From Erodium maritimum (taxonomy: Eukaryota; Streptophyta; Magnoliopsida; Geraniales; Geraniaceae): DNA of 64,000 nt. Below are positions 20,101 to 31,959 of this stretch, in pieces (within the stretch, counting starts at the first letter, position 1; each line of letters opens with the position of its first letter). Both the position numbers and the translations under genes were made by a program. Under the pieces are notes generated by a model that was not told where the DNA came from, did not search any database, and was given only the letters and a program-made list of their open reading frames with translations. Where the stretch lies: positions 1,922,001 to 1,986,000 of the forward strand of contig OY997589.1 of NCBI GenBank assembly GCA_963921825.1, given 5' to 3'.

Positions 20101-20877
20101 TTTTGAAACAAATTTATACATAGTGCAACAAAAAGACATGTACATAGCACTTTTTTGTAATTATCAGAAAGGGGTACAGATCGCAAAAAGTGGATACCTC
20201 AGGGTACTTTTTTGCAGTTATCCCAAACATGTATCTGTGTGTAGTCAAACTCACAGGTTGTTTAGGATCTTTTTCACAGCCACAGGAGTCCCATTGATCA
20301 AATTTCCCTTATAAACAATCCCATACCCACCCTCCCCAAGGACACTGTCCTTCGAAAACTTGTTTGTTGCAAGCTCAAGGTCTCTCAGAGTAAACCAATG
20401 GCCCCAACCCAAGTGAGAAAACTCAGGCAAACCAACCAACGGTGAAGGCTTATACAGATTCACCGACCCATAGTCTTCTCCTGATTGAGAATCGGCGCTA
20501 TCTTTCTCCAAACGATGAAATGAGCCTGAGTGGCTGCTATTCGATTTCCCCATACCCAAATGAACCATAACTTTATCGGATTCTTTGTCACTTGATTTAT
20601 CACGAATTGTTAGGAGAATTCCATCGCATGGAGCAAAGTTGTTTGCTAATACTTGCTCTACCCGGACCTCCTTGATCTCTTTGGAAACGGTTGGGATTAG
20701 GGTAATGGGGATCTTGTCTTGGCCTCTTCTTGACTTCTTTCGCTTGGTTAGGCAGAAAGGCAATATGGAGAGGATGATTATGATGAATAATCCCACAGAA
20801 ATCCCGATAACCTCCCAAGCCTTGAGGCCAAATATGTCTGTTTTCTTGGATAATTCGGTGTTGAGATCAGTTGCCAT
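17185..20877 (-). CDS. Receptor-like protein kinase (At2g42960/At3g59110 type)
   Basis: Plasma-membrane Ser/Thr kinase with a very short outer part. Exons from 5' to 3' on the reverse strand: 20255-20877, 19628-19732, 19162-19284, 18830-19000, 18604-18733, 17555-17767, 17185-17310; all GT-AG, joining to 496 aa. Residues 1-22 are extracellular, 23-43 are one membrane helix ([20 protein letters not shown]), then a KRKK stop-transfer. The kinase domain runs about 175-445: Gly loop GEGGYG 181-186, VAVKK with Lys202, HRDIKSSN with Asp300, DFG at 318-320, APEYANTG and [12 protein letters not shown]. All catalytic residues are present, so it should be active. HRD marks an RD kinase. The ligand is unknown. 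A 5' UTR intron is likely. Nearly every larger intron carries a MITE. Confidence 0.93.
17950..18251. mobile_element. MITE family A, kinase intron 5
   Basis: From GGGATCACTGCAAAGAAATA to GGTACTTTTTTGCAATTATTCC, with the interior family landmarks TTTTCTTCCTCTTTGTACAG and AAAGTGCAACAAGAAGAC. It contains a small internal palindrome of the TCCTCTTTGTACAGTACAAAGA type. Confidence 0.7.
18260..18500. mobile_element. MITE family B, partial, kinase intron 5
   Basis: Diverged copy directly after the family A element: TAAGTACGCATCTTTATCAA, ATGTACCCCAAATCCGTCAA, GGGTATATTAGTCATTTCAC and GACAGAATTAAGGTGAAAT. The right end is missing. Confidence 0.6.
19010..19044. mobile_element. MITE family A end fragment, kinase intron 3
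   Basis: Only the right terminus remains: ATACCTTAGGGTACTTTTTTGCAATTATCCC. It begins about ten bases from exon 4. Confidence 0.6.
19352..19613. mobile_element. MITE family B, kinase intron 2
   Basis: Carries the family signs GGTGCACCTTTCTCAATCAA, GGTGTGAAATGGCAAAAATA, ATTATTTCACATCCAAAAG, and the right end GGGTAGCTGAGTGAGATTATCC. It lies between coding exons 2 and 3 of the kinase. Confidence 0.7.
19803..20226. mobile_element. MITE family A, best full copy, kinase intron 1
   Basis: Left end GGGATAACTGCAAAAAACTA and right end TACTTTTTTGCAGTTATCCC are inverted repeats of about 34 bp with few mismatches. The interior contains a second nested pair (GATAATTGCAAAAAA versus TTTTTTGTAATTATC). About 420 bp. 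It fills most of intron 1. Confidence 0.8.
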
Positions 20878-20908
20878 CTTTTTGGATGTTCAGGTAGCAA
20901 AGTGCCTA

Positions 20909-21786
20909 CAGAATTGTGTAAGAAACATGAAAATGCAACGTCATTAACTCAAGATCTTGCATTAAGGTTTAGGGATAATCTCACCCGGCTACCCTTAAGT
21001 ATGCACATTTCTCAGTCAATTGTCCTAAGTTCAAAAAAGTCACTGACAACCCTCTAAGTTTCTTTAGTCTCAATTTTCCCCAAATCCTTTGATTTTTGAG
21101 TGTGAAATGACAAAAAATACCCTCGTGTAGAAAAAGAAGGGTATTTTCATCACTTAGCACCCGGAAGTTGGCGGAATAATCAATTACTCCTCAGCTCAAA
21201 AAGTCTTTGATAACCCTTTAAAGTTTTTTTTAGTCTCAATTAACCTCAAATCCTTCGATTTATAGGTGTGAAATGATGAAAATACCCTCATGTAGAAAAA
21301 GAACAAGGGCATTTTCATCATTTCACATCCAGAAGTCGATGGAATTGGGGTAAACTAAGACTGAAAAACTTAGTGGTTGTCTAAAACTTTCGAAACTCAG
21401 GGATAATTGACTGAAAACGGTGCATACTTAAGAGTAGTCGAGCCAGATTTTCCTTAAGATTTATATCACTTCTTTCATTATATAAACATACTCAAATCTA
21501 TTCCAAATCCATTATTTTTCCTAGGAAGCCACCAAAGAAACCAATTAACTTTCATCATGCCAAAGATCAAAGCATTGAATATTGCAGACATAACATACCA
21601 TTCAGGTACTATGAAGGCCAACAAAACATATGCAACACACAAAACCAGTATCTATATAGGTCAAAGCTCGGAAGTTTCACCAATAAAAACCCAAACTTTT
21701 TTCATAAAACACAATCACAAAAGAGGAAAACAAAGCACAAAAACAAGTAAATAAAGCCCAGAATGCTCACTTCTCCATTCCTTACC
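20909..21786 (-). other. Probable 5' UTR intron of the kinase gene
   Basis: On the reverse strand a donor AAG|GTAAGG (gt at 21784-21785) and an acceptor AATTCTGTAG just before the leader of the ATG exon frame an intron. It holds the composite family B repeat. Inferred from splice signals only. Confidence 0.5.
20971..21456. mobile_element. Composite (duplicated) MITE family B
   Basis: The left end GGGATAATCTCACCCGGCTA at 20971 and the right end near 21456 enclose two tandem copies of the interior. The landmarks GTGTGAAATGA...AAATACCCTC...CATTTCACATCC each occur twice, about 190 bp apart. Confidence 0.7.
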
Positions 21787-22220
21787 TTCTTATGAAGCAA
21801 TTCACAAGAACAATCTTCAAGCAACAGATCCCAGAAAACCCCTAAACCCCATCTCCAGAGAAACCCCCAAATGAACCCAGATGACAGAAACCCCAGCTAA
21901 AACCCCCAAATGGCTTGATTTCCTTTCTGGGTCTTCCTGTGGAGCAAAAGGGTCTCCAAATCTAAGCTGGTCTGAACCTTCCAGCCACAAAGCTCTCACC
22001 TTTCTGAAAACCCAAAACTCAGAACCAAAAATGGAGACAGGTGTGGTACAGAACAAGAACATGGAGTTGGGAATGGGTGTGGTGGTGGGGATGAGGAGAA
22101 GAAGAGATGGAGTTTTCAGTGGTAGGTGATGGGTTTAGATGGCTTGTTCCAGCAGAAGAGAGATACAGTAAAGAAGAAGCATTTGGTATTGGAGTTGGAA
22201 TTGGAATTGTCTGTTACTGA
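21787..22220 (-). promoter_or_regulatory. Probable first (UTR) exon and promoter of the kinase gene
   Basis: Lies upstream of the inferred 5' UTR intron. The reverse strand is T/C-rich, suitable for a leader. The start site is not determined. Confidence 0.35.
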
Positions 22221-25200
22221 ACAATGACTGATTATCAGAAGCTTATAGCCTCCAATTTATATTTAATTTCTTTCTATTTTGGCTTTTTGTTTTTGGTAAA
22301 TTGTAATCAGATCAGGACATGCTCATTACTGACAACTGTGTTTTTCTTTTCTCTTTGTTGTGAACTTAAATATATTATTTGGATTGATTTTGACATTGAG
22401 TGAGTCAGTGAGCCATTAAGCACATGGAAATTGAATGAGAACCTCCTCAAGCTCAGCTACTTCAATTAATAAAAAAGATTAGAACATTTGCCACCAAAAT
22501 TCCATTGAGACATGTGTGATTGCCATTTCCAATACCCTCTAACATGGTGCATCAAAATCTGAAGTTTGTGGAGTAAAATAAAGTTTTGGGATTACACATT
22601 TGGACAAGGGTAAAAAGTACCTTGAGGTATTAATAATTACAAAAGAAAAAACATTAGACCGGTCTTTTTGTTATCATTTGTATAAATATAACGGTTTTAT
22701 TTTACTTTTAAAAATAAAAATCTAATTTTTTTTATCTCTAATAAGAAATTAAAAGGATATATGAAAATTTGATTTTTTTATTTTAAAATTTTTAAAATAA
22801 AATCGTTGTTTGAAACAAATTTATATAGAGTAAAATGAAAATAACAATAAAAATTCAAGTATCTTTATAATTATCAACAATAAAGAATAAAAATTACAGG
22901 TTCAGGCCTTGCGGCAGGTGCGAATGGCTTGAAGAGGGGGTCAGCTGGAGTGTCTCGGGATGAACAGGCGAAGGCCGGTAAGCAATCTCGTCAGGAGGGA
23001 TGTTAGACTTCAATGACTGGCTTCAGGAGGGGTCTTTGATGAAAGTTTTGTCTTCTACAATTGATGTAGTTCAAGTTCGGTCGCTTTGCTTTCATATGCA
23101 GCGTTTAGGCGCTACCTTGAGCAGGACTTCAAGTTTCATTTTCCAATCCCCCACTTTTCCTTCCTGTCTATATGGCGATTTCAACACCATTTGTGACGAT
23201 TATTTTGTCTCAGAATTACTGTGATGAGCCCTTTATGGACTCTTTATTTGTACTAACTCTTTTAAGTTTAGTAAAAAAGAATTAAAATTACAAACAAAAA
23301 AATGATATCACACTGTACTATTTTTCACTATTATTCCTTAAGCTTTTGAACAAACTCCATAGAGGGTAACAATAGTAACATTAATCAAATGTTTTCCCAT
23401 TCTTTGGTTTAGGGATCCTATGTCCTAAACTAGGTAGGACAGCCCTAAAGATTATGACCCTTAATTAAATCCATAATGGCCCATATAGTATTTGACTATG
23501 TGTGGCATGTTATGTTTGGATATTGAATTTGTAACCATCTGTCCATCAAATTACCAAAGACCTATTGAATTTGTAACCATCTGTCCATAAAAAAAAAAAC
23601 TATTTAATTGACTCTACATGTTTGGTTTCATGTGATTTTATTGTGTGTTGTGCCAGTAATTATGCTTAATTTAAATTAAAGGTCTAATATAATATGATTG
23701 GATATTCAAATGAAAACTTTAAACATATACAACCTACAAATTTGTACAACCACCACTCAAGCTTAATTAATAAATTAAGAATGTTTTAGTTGAAAAGTTT
23801 TTATCAAAGTTCAGTATGGAAAATATATAAATTTAGTCACCTTAAATTATATTATATCTTCATATTTTCATTTACCAACTTTTTTTATTTTAAAAATTGT
23901 TTTTTTATATAAATGAAAGAAAATATCATAATTTACCCATTCAATTAACCAACTATTGTTGCTACCCATCCTTGTCAAATCCCAAATTCAACTAAGCATT
24001 GAGTGTGTGCAACTGAAACCTACATTTAGATCTTTGCCAAAAAAATATATGCCAAATGCAGCTAATAAGTTAAGATTTGAAAATTGGAAGCAACTTGGAG
24101 TTTTGGAATTTTATCAAAATAAAAACAATTGTCTTAAATTCCCGATCAAAGCTTAAAAACCCTGCGTATCAACGTCAAGGTTGTAAAAAGTGTTAGACGT
24201 TAGTCGGACGGTTATGACCTCTAGAGATTAATCAGGGATTATCCGGTAATCCGATATGTATTTTTTATTTTTTAAAATAAATTATTTTATATATACATAT
24301 AATTAAAAAATATATATATATTTGCTAGGATAGTACTCACAATTAGGATGACTTAAAAGTTAGGAGGCCAACCTAAAGTTAATTATAATTTAATTAATAC
24401 ATTTTCTTTATTTAAAAAATCACAAGAAGATAAAAAAAAATCATGCCCGACCTCTCTTTGCTCGGCCACACCCGCCTTGCTTCGCTAAACACGTCTAGGT
24501 GACCCATCACCTGACCTGAAAAAAATCGGATTGGTGTTACAAGAATCAGTATCTAACTAATTGTTTTGATCGATTTTGCAACACTGACTAACGATCAATA
24601 GATAGAGTTCGATTGATTAAATTGTGTTTAGAGTTTGTGATTCCCTCATTTTTGTCTACATTGGACCCTCAAATTATCAAGTGGCACTCTACTTTCCCTT
24701 TGAAAGGAACTTATGTGCCCTAAAAGGCAAAACACAATTAAATGCAAATGGGTATTGAAAGAAGAAAAACATCAAATGGGCAAGGGTAGAGTCCTCTTTG
24801 GCTGATCCAGGCTAGCTAGGACATGCATACATTCCTCTTCGTTCTAACTGAATCGAGTATTACGATAAAAAATTATCAACGAGATGATTAATAAGGACTA
24901 AATTAAAATATTTATCGTTTCGAATTCTAAATCAACCGACTGATTGCAACTATCATCCTAGTTTTAAAGGATTGACTCGATTGCAGAAGCAGATTCCTAA
25001 CATTTCTTAGCGGAAAAAAGAAGAATAAAACTTGTAGTGCTGACTAATAGGATCTAGGGTTTATTCCATCTCAGCACCCTATTTTTTTGTCAGTACCTTA
25101 AACTTTTATTAATTTATTTAGAATACTCTAACTTTTTTTTGTCACCTTAGTACCCTAAATTTTCATTAATTTCATTTTAATACCCACCATTAACTTTATC

Positions 25201-26927
25201 CTAAATTTGGTTGTTAGTGAAGAGTATTATGGTCATTTTACCTGTTTAATTTGGATTGAAAATCAGATGTAAAGCTAACAGTGACTACTAAAATGGAATT
25301 AATGAAAGTTTAGGGTACTGAGGAGACACAAAAAAAGATTTAGGATACTCTAAATGATTTAATGAAAGTTTAGGGTACTGAGGTGACAAAAAAAATTTAG
25401 GGTACTCTAAATGAAATATGAAAGATATAAAATACTGAGGTGGAATTACCCCAACATAGATCTATAATATCGAGTTTCGTAGATTTGTGAAAACTTGAGG
25501 TTAGAATTTTTATATTTATGTAGTCATATCTAACTCGAGCACGGATTAATTCAAATATACTGTAATGATTTTAACATATCGTTTGTATTATATAAACCCG
25601 TTTAAAAGACAACACATCGATAGATTTGAGATATTTTAATCCAAAGATTTGATTCCATGGACAATCAATTTAGGTACAATGTGGCTTTCAAATTTCACAC
25701 ACAATCAATTTTTATTTGTTTTGTTTTGATCTTAATGGCCATTTCTTAAGTGAGATCAACGGTCCATTTTAAAACCTAATTGATGTTGAAACAATACTAA
25801 TCATATAATCAAATAAATAAGATTGAGAAAAAGTATGATGAGACAGATAATATATTCAGGCTCCTTTTCAGTTGATCTCAAAGTAGCAATTAATACAATT
25901 TGATATTAAAATTTCAAATTATTTTCCCATAATTTTTTTTGTTCATAAGTGATTGATGATAAAACCATTCTGTTCTAGGATAGGGAATGCTTTGTAGCCA
26001 AACACGACCATGCATATCGGCTTTCATTTGAGCTTCCTATGAACAAAAATTGAAACTTTCAATAACTCAAACAAATCCATATATGATTGAGAAACATGTT
26101 TTTAATAATGACTAATATTTTAAAATTATATATTATTCGTGATTAATATATAAAAATATATTTCACATTTAGTCATTTTTAATAACGAGTTTGTTTTTCT
26201 AGAAATAAAATTATAAATTATATATATTTTTAATTAACTATTGAATTAAACTTTTACCTCTTTTATTAATTTATAATGTAAAAAAGTACCATGGTGGATT
26301 CGTATTTTGTTAGTTGAAACTTTTTTTTTAATGATTCTAAAAGAGGATCTTGAACTTGCCTTTTTGTTGCGCTTTGTATAAATAAGTTTAAAAATGACGA
26401 TTTTATTTTTAAAATATAATAAGTAAAAATTAAAACTTAAATCCACACTTTTCGATCAATTTTAACAAATTTTACCTAACGCTCTGTAATGTGGTGGTTC
26501 ACATGATTGTGATATTTTAAATGGATGATGGTTGAGATATACGGTGTATTTTTTTAATTGTTTACATGTTATTGTTATTTTTATTTTATAATAGGTTGTT
26601 ACCTTATATTTTATTTTAATGGCCATGTCTCCAACAGATTAAAATCCACAAAAATCTTGAGGAAAAAAAAGTAAATTTCATTATTTTTAAAAAGTACAAA
26701 ATAACGGTCTTGAGAAAGAAGGGTAACAAACCATCAACCTGTATTGTCTTTTTCCGCCACTATTCCTTAATAGTAAAATATTATTTGCAAATAATTAAAA
26801 ATTTCATATACAATATCCAAACATATTTTAAATATTATTTCTAACAAATAAGGAGGATAGTGACCTGTTGATGACAATTATACAAATGTAGCAAAATTGT
26901 CTGTCATGGGATGACAATAATTTCACA
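22221..26927. other. AT-rich intergenic region with decayed repeats
   Basis: No gene recognised over 4.7 kb. Visible: a diverged family A copy (about 22610-22875, ends AAAAAGTACCTTGAGGTATT and ATCTTTATAATTATC); a GC-richer patch 22895-23280 of unknown origin, possibly a retroelement 3' fragment; a possible inverted-repeat pair near 24179 (TTGTAAAAAGTGTTAGACG) and 24590 (TTTTGCAACACTGACTAACG); a family D element (own entry); and a partial family A copy at 26280-26420. Confidence 0.5.
25058..25451. mobile_element. MITE family D, copy 1
   Basis: A palindromic element: the left half reads GGGTTTATTCCATCTCAGCA with repeated GTACCCTAAA motifs, the right half the reverse (TTTAGGGTACTGAGG... GAGGTGGAATTACCCC). 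Its sister copy is at 59807-60240. No coding capacity. Confidence 0.75.
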
Positions 26928-27207
26928 TTAGAATATCACATTCACAAATATCAAAACAATAAAAAAATCATCATGAATCCAATTCCAGTTGTATAAACCA
27001 AATATCATATGAACACAACAATCCTTGTACAGACACTGACTTCGGAAATGTCTATGATTATTGTGTTCTGACTTGTCTGTATAATCTCCTAAACGATTCA
27101 GGTATATCAAAAAGGTGTTCCTGTCTACGCTGACTCTATACTATGAACTATATCGGATTTTGAACTACGCTTCTTTGTACACGATATGACTATTATTGTA
27201 ACGAGTT

Positions 27208-30200
27208 TTACCTCTTTGAGACAATCACCAAGATCAGCATTGACATGGAGACGACGATCTTGAAACTCGAGCTTTCCCAGAAGTTCTGTTTCTCGTTACT
27301 CGCATCATCGTTCTGTTGCTTCACTGCCAACTGATCTTTGAGTTCTTTTATCGCTTTGTCCCTTCGCTCGCCCATCTGTTGCAGAAAATAGAATAAAACG
27401 CTAAGCGAGGAACCTACGATTTCGCTAATATGCAACGATCAAGAAATCGAATCATAATAAGATCGTGGGATAATCTCACAAAATTATATTAACTTTGTTA
27501 TGTTTATTACTCAACTACACTAAACTTTCAGATTTTCTTACTTTACTCTGTTTAAGTAACAAATGACAAAAATGCCCTTCATTGAAGTGAGTAAAGTGAC
27601 AAACTTTTGCTGCAGGGGTATTTTAGTCATCTATTGCTATGTTTCCCACTCAACCAGACTAAACTTTCTCACCTTACTATATTTTAGTAAGGAAAATACC
27701 CTTCATTAAAGTAACTTTAGCTGCAGGGGGATTTTAGTCATCTATTGTCAAAATAGGGTAAAGTGATGAAATTTCAAAGTTTAACATATTTGAGTCAGAA
27801 CACTTAAAAAGTCAATGTAGTTAAATGAAAAACATGACAAGATTAGTGTATTCCCTAAATTGCTACATGGGCATTTTCGTCAATTATCAACAAAATACAA
27901 CAAGGTGAGGAAATTTGAAAGTTTGGCATACTTGAGTCAGAAAATTCAAAGATCCATGCAATTAAATGAAAAGCATGACAAGGTTAGTGCAGTTTTACGA
28001 GATTATCCCTAAAATCATTACCCTTTGGAGCTTTCGGGTTTGTGATCGAGCTTCTTGGAGGCAGAACTCCAACTTCAGTACCCTCTTCTTCAGCTCTTGA
28101 TCCGCTCTCTTCTGCTTCTCCAACTGTTCCATGAAACGGGTAAAACCTTAAACTATCTTAAACTGCATACCATACGAAACCAACTAAAAGCAAGCATACC
28201 TGCAATTCAAGTTCCTCAGTTCTGAGCTTCCAATGAGCAGACAATGTCCTAATCTCATCTCTCAGTTTCGCTACTTCTTCATTCTTAGTAACCAAAACCT
28301 TGTTCATCTCATCAATGTTGTTTGGAGAAACCTCATCGAGTAATCTTCTCTCAGTAACTGCTTGCATGATATCAAACTTGATCCTCAAAACTTCATCTTT
28401 CAGGTTCTTCTGGGAGATCTCCCTCTCCTGAAGATCGTTCTGCAGCTGATCGACTTGCTTAGCTAGCTTGTTCACTCGTTCTTCGTGTTCTTTCAAGGAT
28501 CGGTTCTTGATGTCTAGCTCTTTTAATAAGGTTTTGCATTGAAGTTGAGCTGCTAGAGCCGATGCAGCACTTGAATCTGCTGTGGATCGAGTGGTTTTGA
28601 GCTGGTATTTTAGCTCATCCAACTCCTTCACATACTGAATTCGATAAAAATATACGATCATTTATCAAAGATTACTAAAAGAATGCATTGTAAAGTTCTC
28701 ACTATCTCCTACCAGTGATATCATTTTTTGGTTAATTTGATAAGATTGATGATCTTTTAAGGTAATAGTTCAACAATCAAAATAACTTGATTTATAGTAT
28801 TTAATGACATAACTACGTACAAGAGCCAACTTCTAAATAAATGATGCACACAAATACGAAAGACCCCATAAACGTTACCAAAACTTGCTTGGCCAACGGG
28901 TCAAACACTAGAAACTTGGGCCCTCGGGATCAGGGTTCAAGTCTCAACAGCCATATCCACCCCCACCTTTATGATCAATTTTTCCAACTCTTATTGGGCC
29001 TTTCTCTATCTCTCCTAAAATCTGTTGGGCCTCTTTCTTAAGGTGAAAGGTATTGTGGCAATATTAGAGCTCCTTTCTAGTTTAAAGGATGTCTAGAGTC
29101 ATGAAACATCAATCTTAAAAGTCTTAAGAATTTTAAGTTTGTCATGTTCATCATTCGATAATCCAATTAAATCATCACAGTTCCAAACAAAATAGGAATA
29201 ACTTCACTAAGCTCCCCAAGTATGTACCTTTCTCAACTAGTTTCCCCTAAGTTTGAAAAGTTTTTGACAAACCTCTAAGTTTTTTTAGCATCAAATTACC
29301 CTAATGCTATTAAATTCCGACCATTTTAGATGTGAAATGACTAAAACACCCTTACTATTCATTTTGTTACGTGAAGGAAATTAACGACATTGGGGTAAAC
29401 TGAAACTAAAAAATCATTTCAAACTAATTAAAAAGGTGTATATTTAAGGACACTTGACGGAGTTTTATACCCTTCAGTGTAAACCAAAGGTCTCTTTGGA
29501 TCGCGAAAGGCTTATTCGTCCCGTCGATATTGGGAAACAAGTTGAGCAAGTTCGAACCGGAAAAGTTCAGGTCGTAGCATCGTCACAGGGCACCGACGCA
29601 TGGGCTTCAATTCGTGAATTGGCTGCCAAGAAGGATGCGACGACTAGGCGTTGACCTCGGTTATCGAGGATAGGCGGGGTTTTTTTTTCGTTTTTTCAGT
29701 TCCTTGTTTTTATTTCTTTGAAAAGGTTTGGCCTTTTGGCTCCCCGTGGTGGAGCCCCTTTGTAACCGTTGGTCCCCACCTGTTTCTTTTTGAAACAGGG
29801 CATTCTGATTCCTTTTTGGAATTAGTCTTAATAATAATTTTTCGAGCTTATAAAAAAAAGGACAGTGGAGTGAGATCATCCCTTTAAAATAAGCAAATTC
29901 TAGCAAAATTTGTACATTGAAGACACTCCAGAGTTGACTCTAATCCTTTACTTGGCTTCAATGAACTTCAAATTTTGATTTGGAATAGTTGAATCAATAG
30001 TACTCTAGTAATATATACACTTATATACACTTATTGAACTTAAAATTTAACTTGGAATAATTGAATCAATGGAGAAGATGAGTTCAAATCGCATAGTACT
30101 CTAATAATATATACACTTATTGCAACCTAATTCATTCAACTACCAAAGACATCAACATTAAGATTAACTGTTAATACCATGTTGGCCCCCAAATCGCATC

Positions 30201-30729
30201 TTAAACTCGTTCTGTTAAAAGCATTTACCAAATTGCATGGTTGTTTAATACATTCAAACTTGTTTCATGATTGCATATTAAAGTTCATGTCATGAGGACA
30301 TCAAGTCCTGAAGTACTAAAAATGGCAAGAACAAGAAGATAAATCACCGAACCTTTTCAGCAATAGACGCTGAATCGAGGAGCTGTCTGTTCCGTTCTTC
30401 CAACCTCTTCTGCAATCTGCAAATCTCCTCCTCCATGTTCTTAGCTTTCCTTTCAGCTTCCTGTGAAACAAAGTTGCTAACTTTCAATACCATGAACAAA
30501 ACCCACATGAAGAAACGACGGTTCCAATCATCGAACATGCCTGTCTTGTTAAGGTTTCTTTGGAGAACACTTGTTCTTGCTGGGAAAGGCGGCTCCGGAC
30601 ATCCTTAAGCTCAGCAGCCAATGACACAATGTTGCTTCTGAAGCTTTGCTTCCTCTCATTCAAATCCTTCAACAAAGGATCGATTTCACGAACCCTTGTC
30701 ACAGATGATGGTGATTTCTCAGGCATCAT
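27208..30729 (-). CDS. NEAP: Nuclear envelope-associated protein (NEAP) type
   Basis: Plant coiled-coil protein of the inner nuclear membrane, a family thought to link the envelope with SUN proteins and chromatin. Exons on the reverse strand: 30541-30729, 30353-30460, 28200-28634, 28022-28123, 27208-27375, giving 333 aa. It starts MMPEKSPSS; both ATGs at 30727 and 30724 are usable. Residues about 20-290 are heptad-rich coiled coil ([57 protein letters not shown]). The C-terminus has one membrane segment, [18 protein letters not shown], a tail anchor. Intron 1 has a GC donor (CAG|GCATGT), the only junction here that is not GT-AG. Introns 2 and 4 hold SINE, LINE and MITE insertions. Assignment is by resemblance to the Arabidopsis NEAP family; paralogue number not determined. 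Confidence 0.9.
27467..28009. mobile_element. MITE family C, longest copy (NEAP intron 4)
   Basis: Ends GGGATAATCTCACAAAATTA and ACGAGATTATCCC, flanked by TAAGATCGT (27458-27466) and TAAAATCAT (28010-28018), matching at 7 of 9 bases. The interior motif ACAAAAATGCCCTTCATTGA...GGGGTATTTTAGTCATCTAT is repeated two to three times, so the element has grown by internal duplication. Confidence 0.8.
28874..29060 (+). mobile_element. Possible tRNA-derived SINE
   Basis: A box A-like TTGGCCAACGGGTC near 28888 and a box B-like GGTTCAAGTCTC near 28936 are about 45 bases apart, as in tRNA-derived SINE heads. A pyrimidine-rich tail with TTGGGCC repeats follows. No cloverleaf forms, so it is not a tRNA gene. 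In NEAP intron 2. Confidence 0.4.
29195..29885. mobile_element. MITE family B interrupted by a retroelement
   Basis: The left part of family B (AAGTATGTACCTTTCTCAAC through TGTATATTTAAGGACACTTG) ends near 29460. Its right end (GAGTGAGATCATCCC) reappears at 29870-29884. The two parts are split by the insert described separately. Confidence 0.65.
29463..29861 (+). mobile_element. Retroelement 3' fragment with poly-A, nested in a MITE
   Basis: About 400 bp ending TTTCGAGCTTATAAAAAAA, flanked by imperfect repeats AAGGACACTTGACGGAG and AAGGACAGTGGAGTGAG. The structure fits a 5'-truncated LINE inserted by target-primed reverse transcription. A short open frame ([20 protein letters not shown]) is visible but unidentified. 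Confidence 0.55.
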
Positions 30730-30780
30730 CAAAGATCCAAAATCCAAACAAACCCAAGTGGTTCTTCGAGATCTATCTGT

Positions 30781-31500
30781 CTAATTTGGTAGATGCAATG
30801 AATCAAGATAGACCTAATGGTCCACAGTGCAAGCATTCAAAGCTGTAACAACATTTCTGCATGTGAAAGAGGTGGTTGAGTATTTAATTCAATTCAGCCT
30901 CCAAAGAAATGGAAAATTTGAAGTATTAATTGTACAGTAAATTTTCTAGTTTTGTGGAGAAGTATCCTATAAAATTGTCATTTTCTCGGGAAAATCTAGG
31001 CCATGAAAATTTCATGGTACACAGCACCACACACCTTCAATCATGAAGAGAGAGATATATATAGATATAATAAATAACAATAAAAATAAACACGAGAAGA
31101 CCATTTCAGCGAAAGCGATGGAGCATGTGAAACCGATTGGACTGTAATGAAAATTCAAAAAAATTGAAGCTAAATCGAATCGACCCAGTTCAAGCAAACC
31201 TCGAGAAGATCGAAATCGAACCCAGAGAAGAGAACCTGAAGTTAATCTCAACAAAAACCAATCACCCATTCCCGAAAAAAAAAACAAATCAGAAAACGAA
31301 AATCTCCCAGATTTTCTCAGTAACCAAACACCATTTACAGACCCAGTGAACTAATAATCCAAATGGGTTTGAGAGAGAGTTTCTATTTACCTTTCGCATC
31401 CCCAAAACGACCCCGCTTCAGAGCTCAATCAAGCTCTGGCCTTCGGCTCTGCTTCTATGCCGAAACAGAGTGGCTTTGGAGAAGACGAGGACGCTATTTA
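30781..31500 (-). promoter_or_regulatory. Inferred 5' UTR intron, leader and promoter of NEAP
   Basis: On the reverse strand a donor GCGAAAG|GTAAAT (about 31390) and an acceptor-like TTAGACAG just above the coding exon suggest one intron in the leader. The first exon would lie at about 31391-31490. Confidence 0.4.
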
Positions 31501-31959
31501 AGGGTAGGTCGATCCAACGGCTTAGATTTACCCAAGGACTTGATCGGACGGTCGATAATTATTACTCTTGACGCAGATTCGGTAATTTGTTTTTCTATTT
31601 TTAAATTAATTTAATCATTTTATTTTTGTCTTATGCTGAGGAAGATCGACAGACACCAGTGGTAGGTTCGGATTTGATGGTTATGTGCGTCGGATCGGGA
31701 GTCCCGAGCCTCGGCTCCGAAGCTACGGTTCGGTGTTGTCGCGGGCAAATCCAAATTTTGGCTTGGACTTACAGATGCGCGACACGTGGAAAGCCGTAGG
31801 ATTAGGAAAATGGAATATTCTTGTCTGAAAATGAATATGGGTTTGGGCTTTTGCCGTAACCAGAAATGGGCTTTGTTTGTCGCTCTACTATAAATGGGCC
31901 GTGTTTGTAACGATAATAACTAAACAAAAAATAATAAAAGATGGTTTGAGCTTAACTAG
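31501..31959. other. Intergenic, nothing recognised
   Basis: Mixed composition, no ORF of interest and no clear repeat. Confidence 0.5.

Noticed and set aside
29454..29654. 66-aa ORF as a gene in NEAP intron 2
   Set aside because: It starts without ATG and lies wholly inside the poly-A-ended insert.
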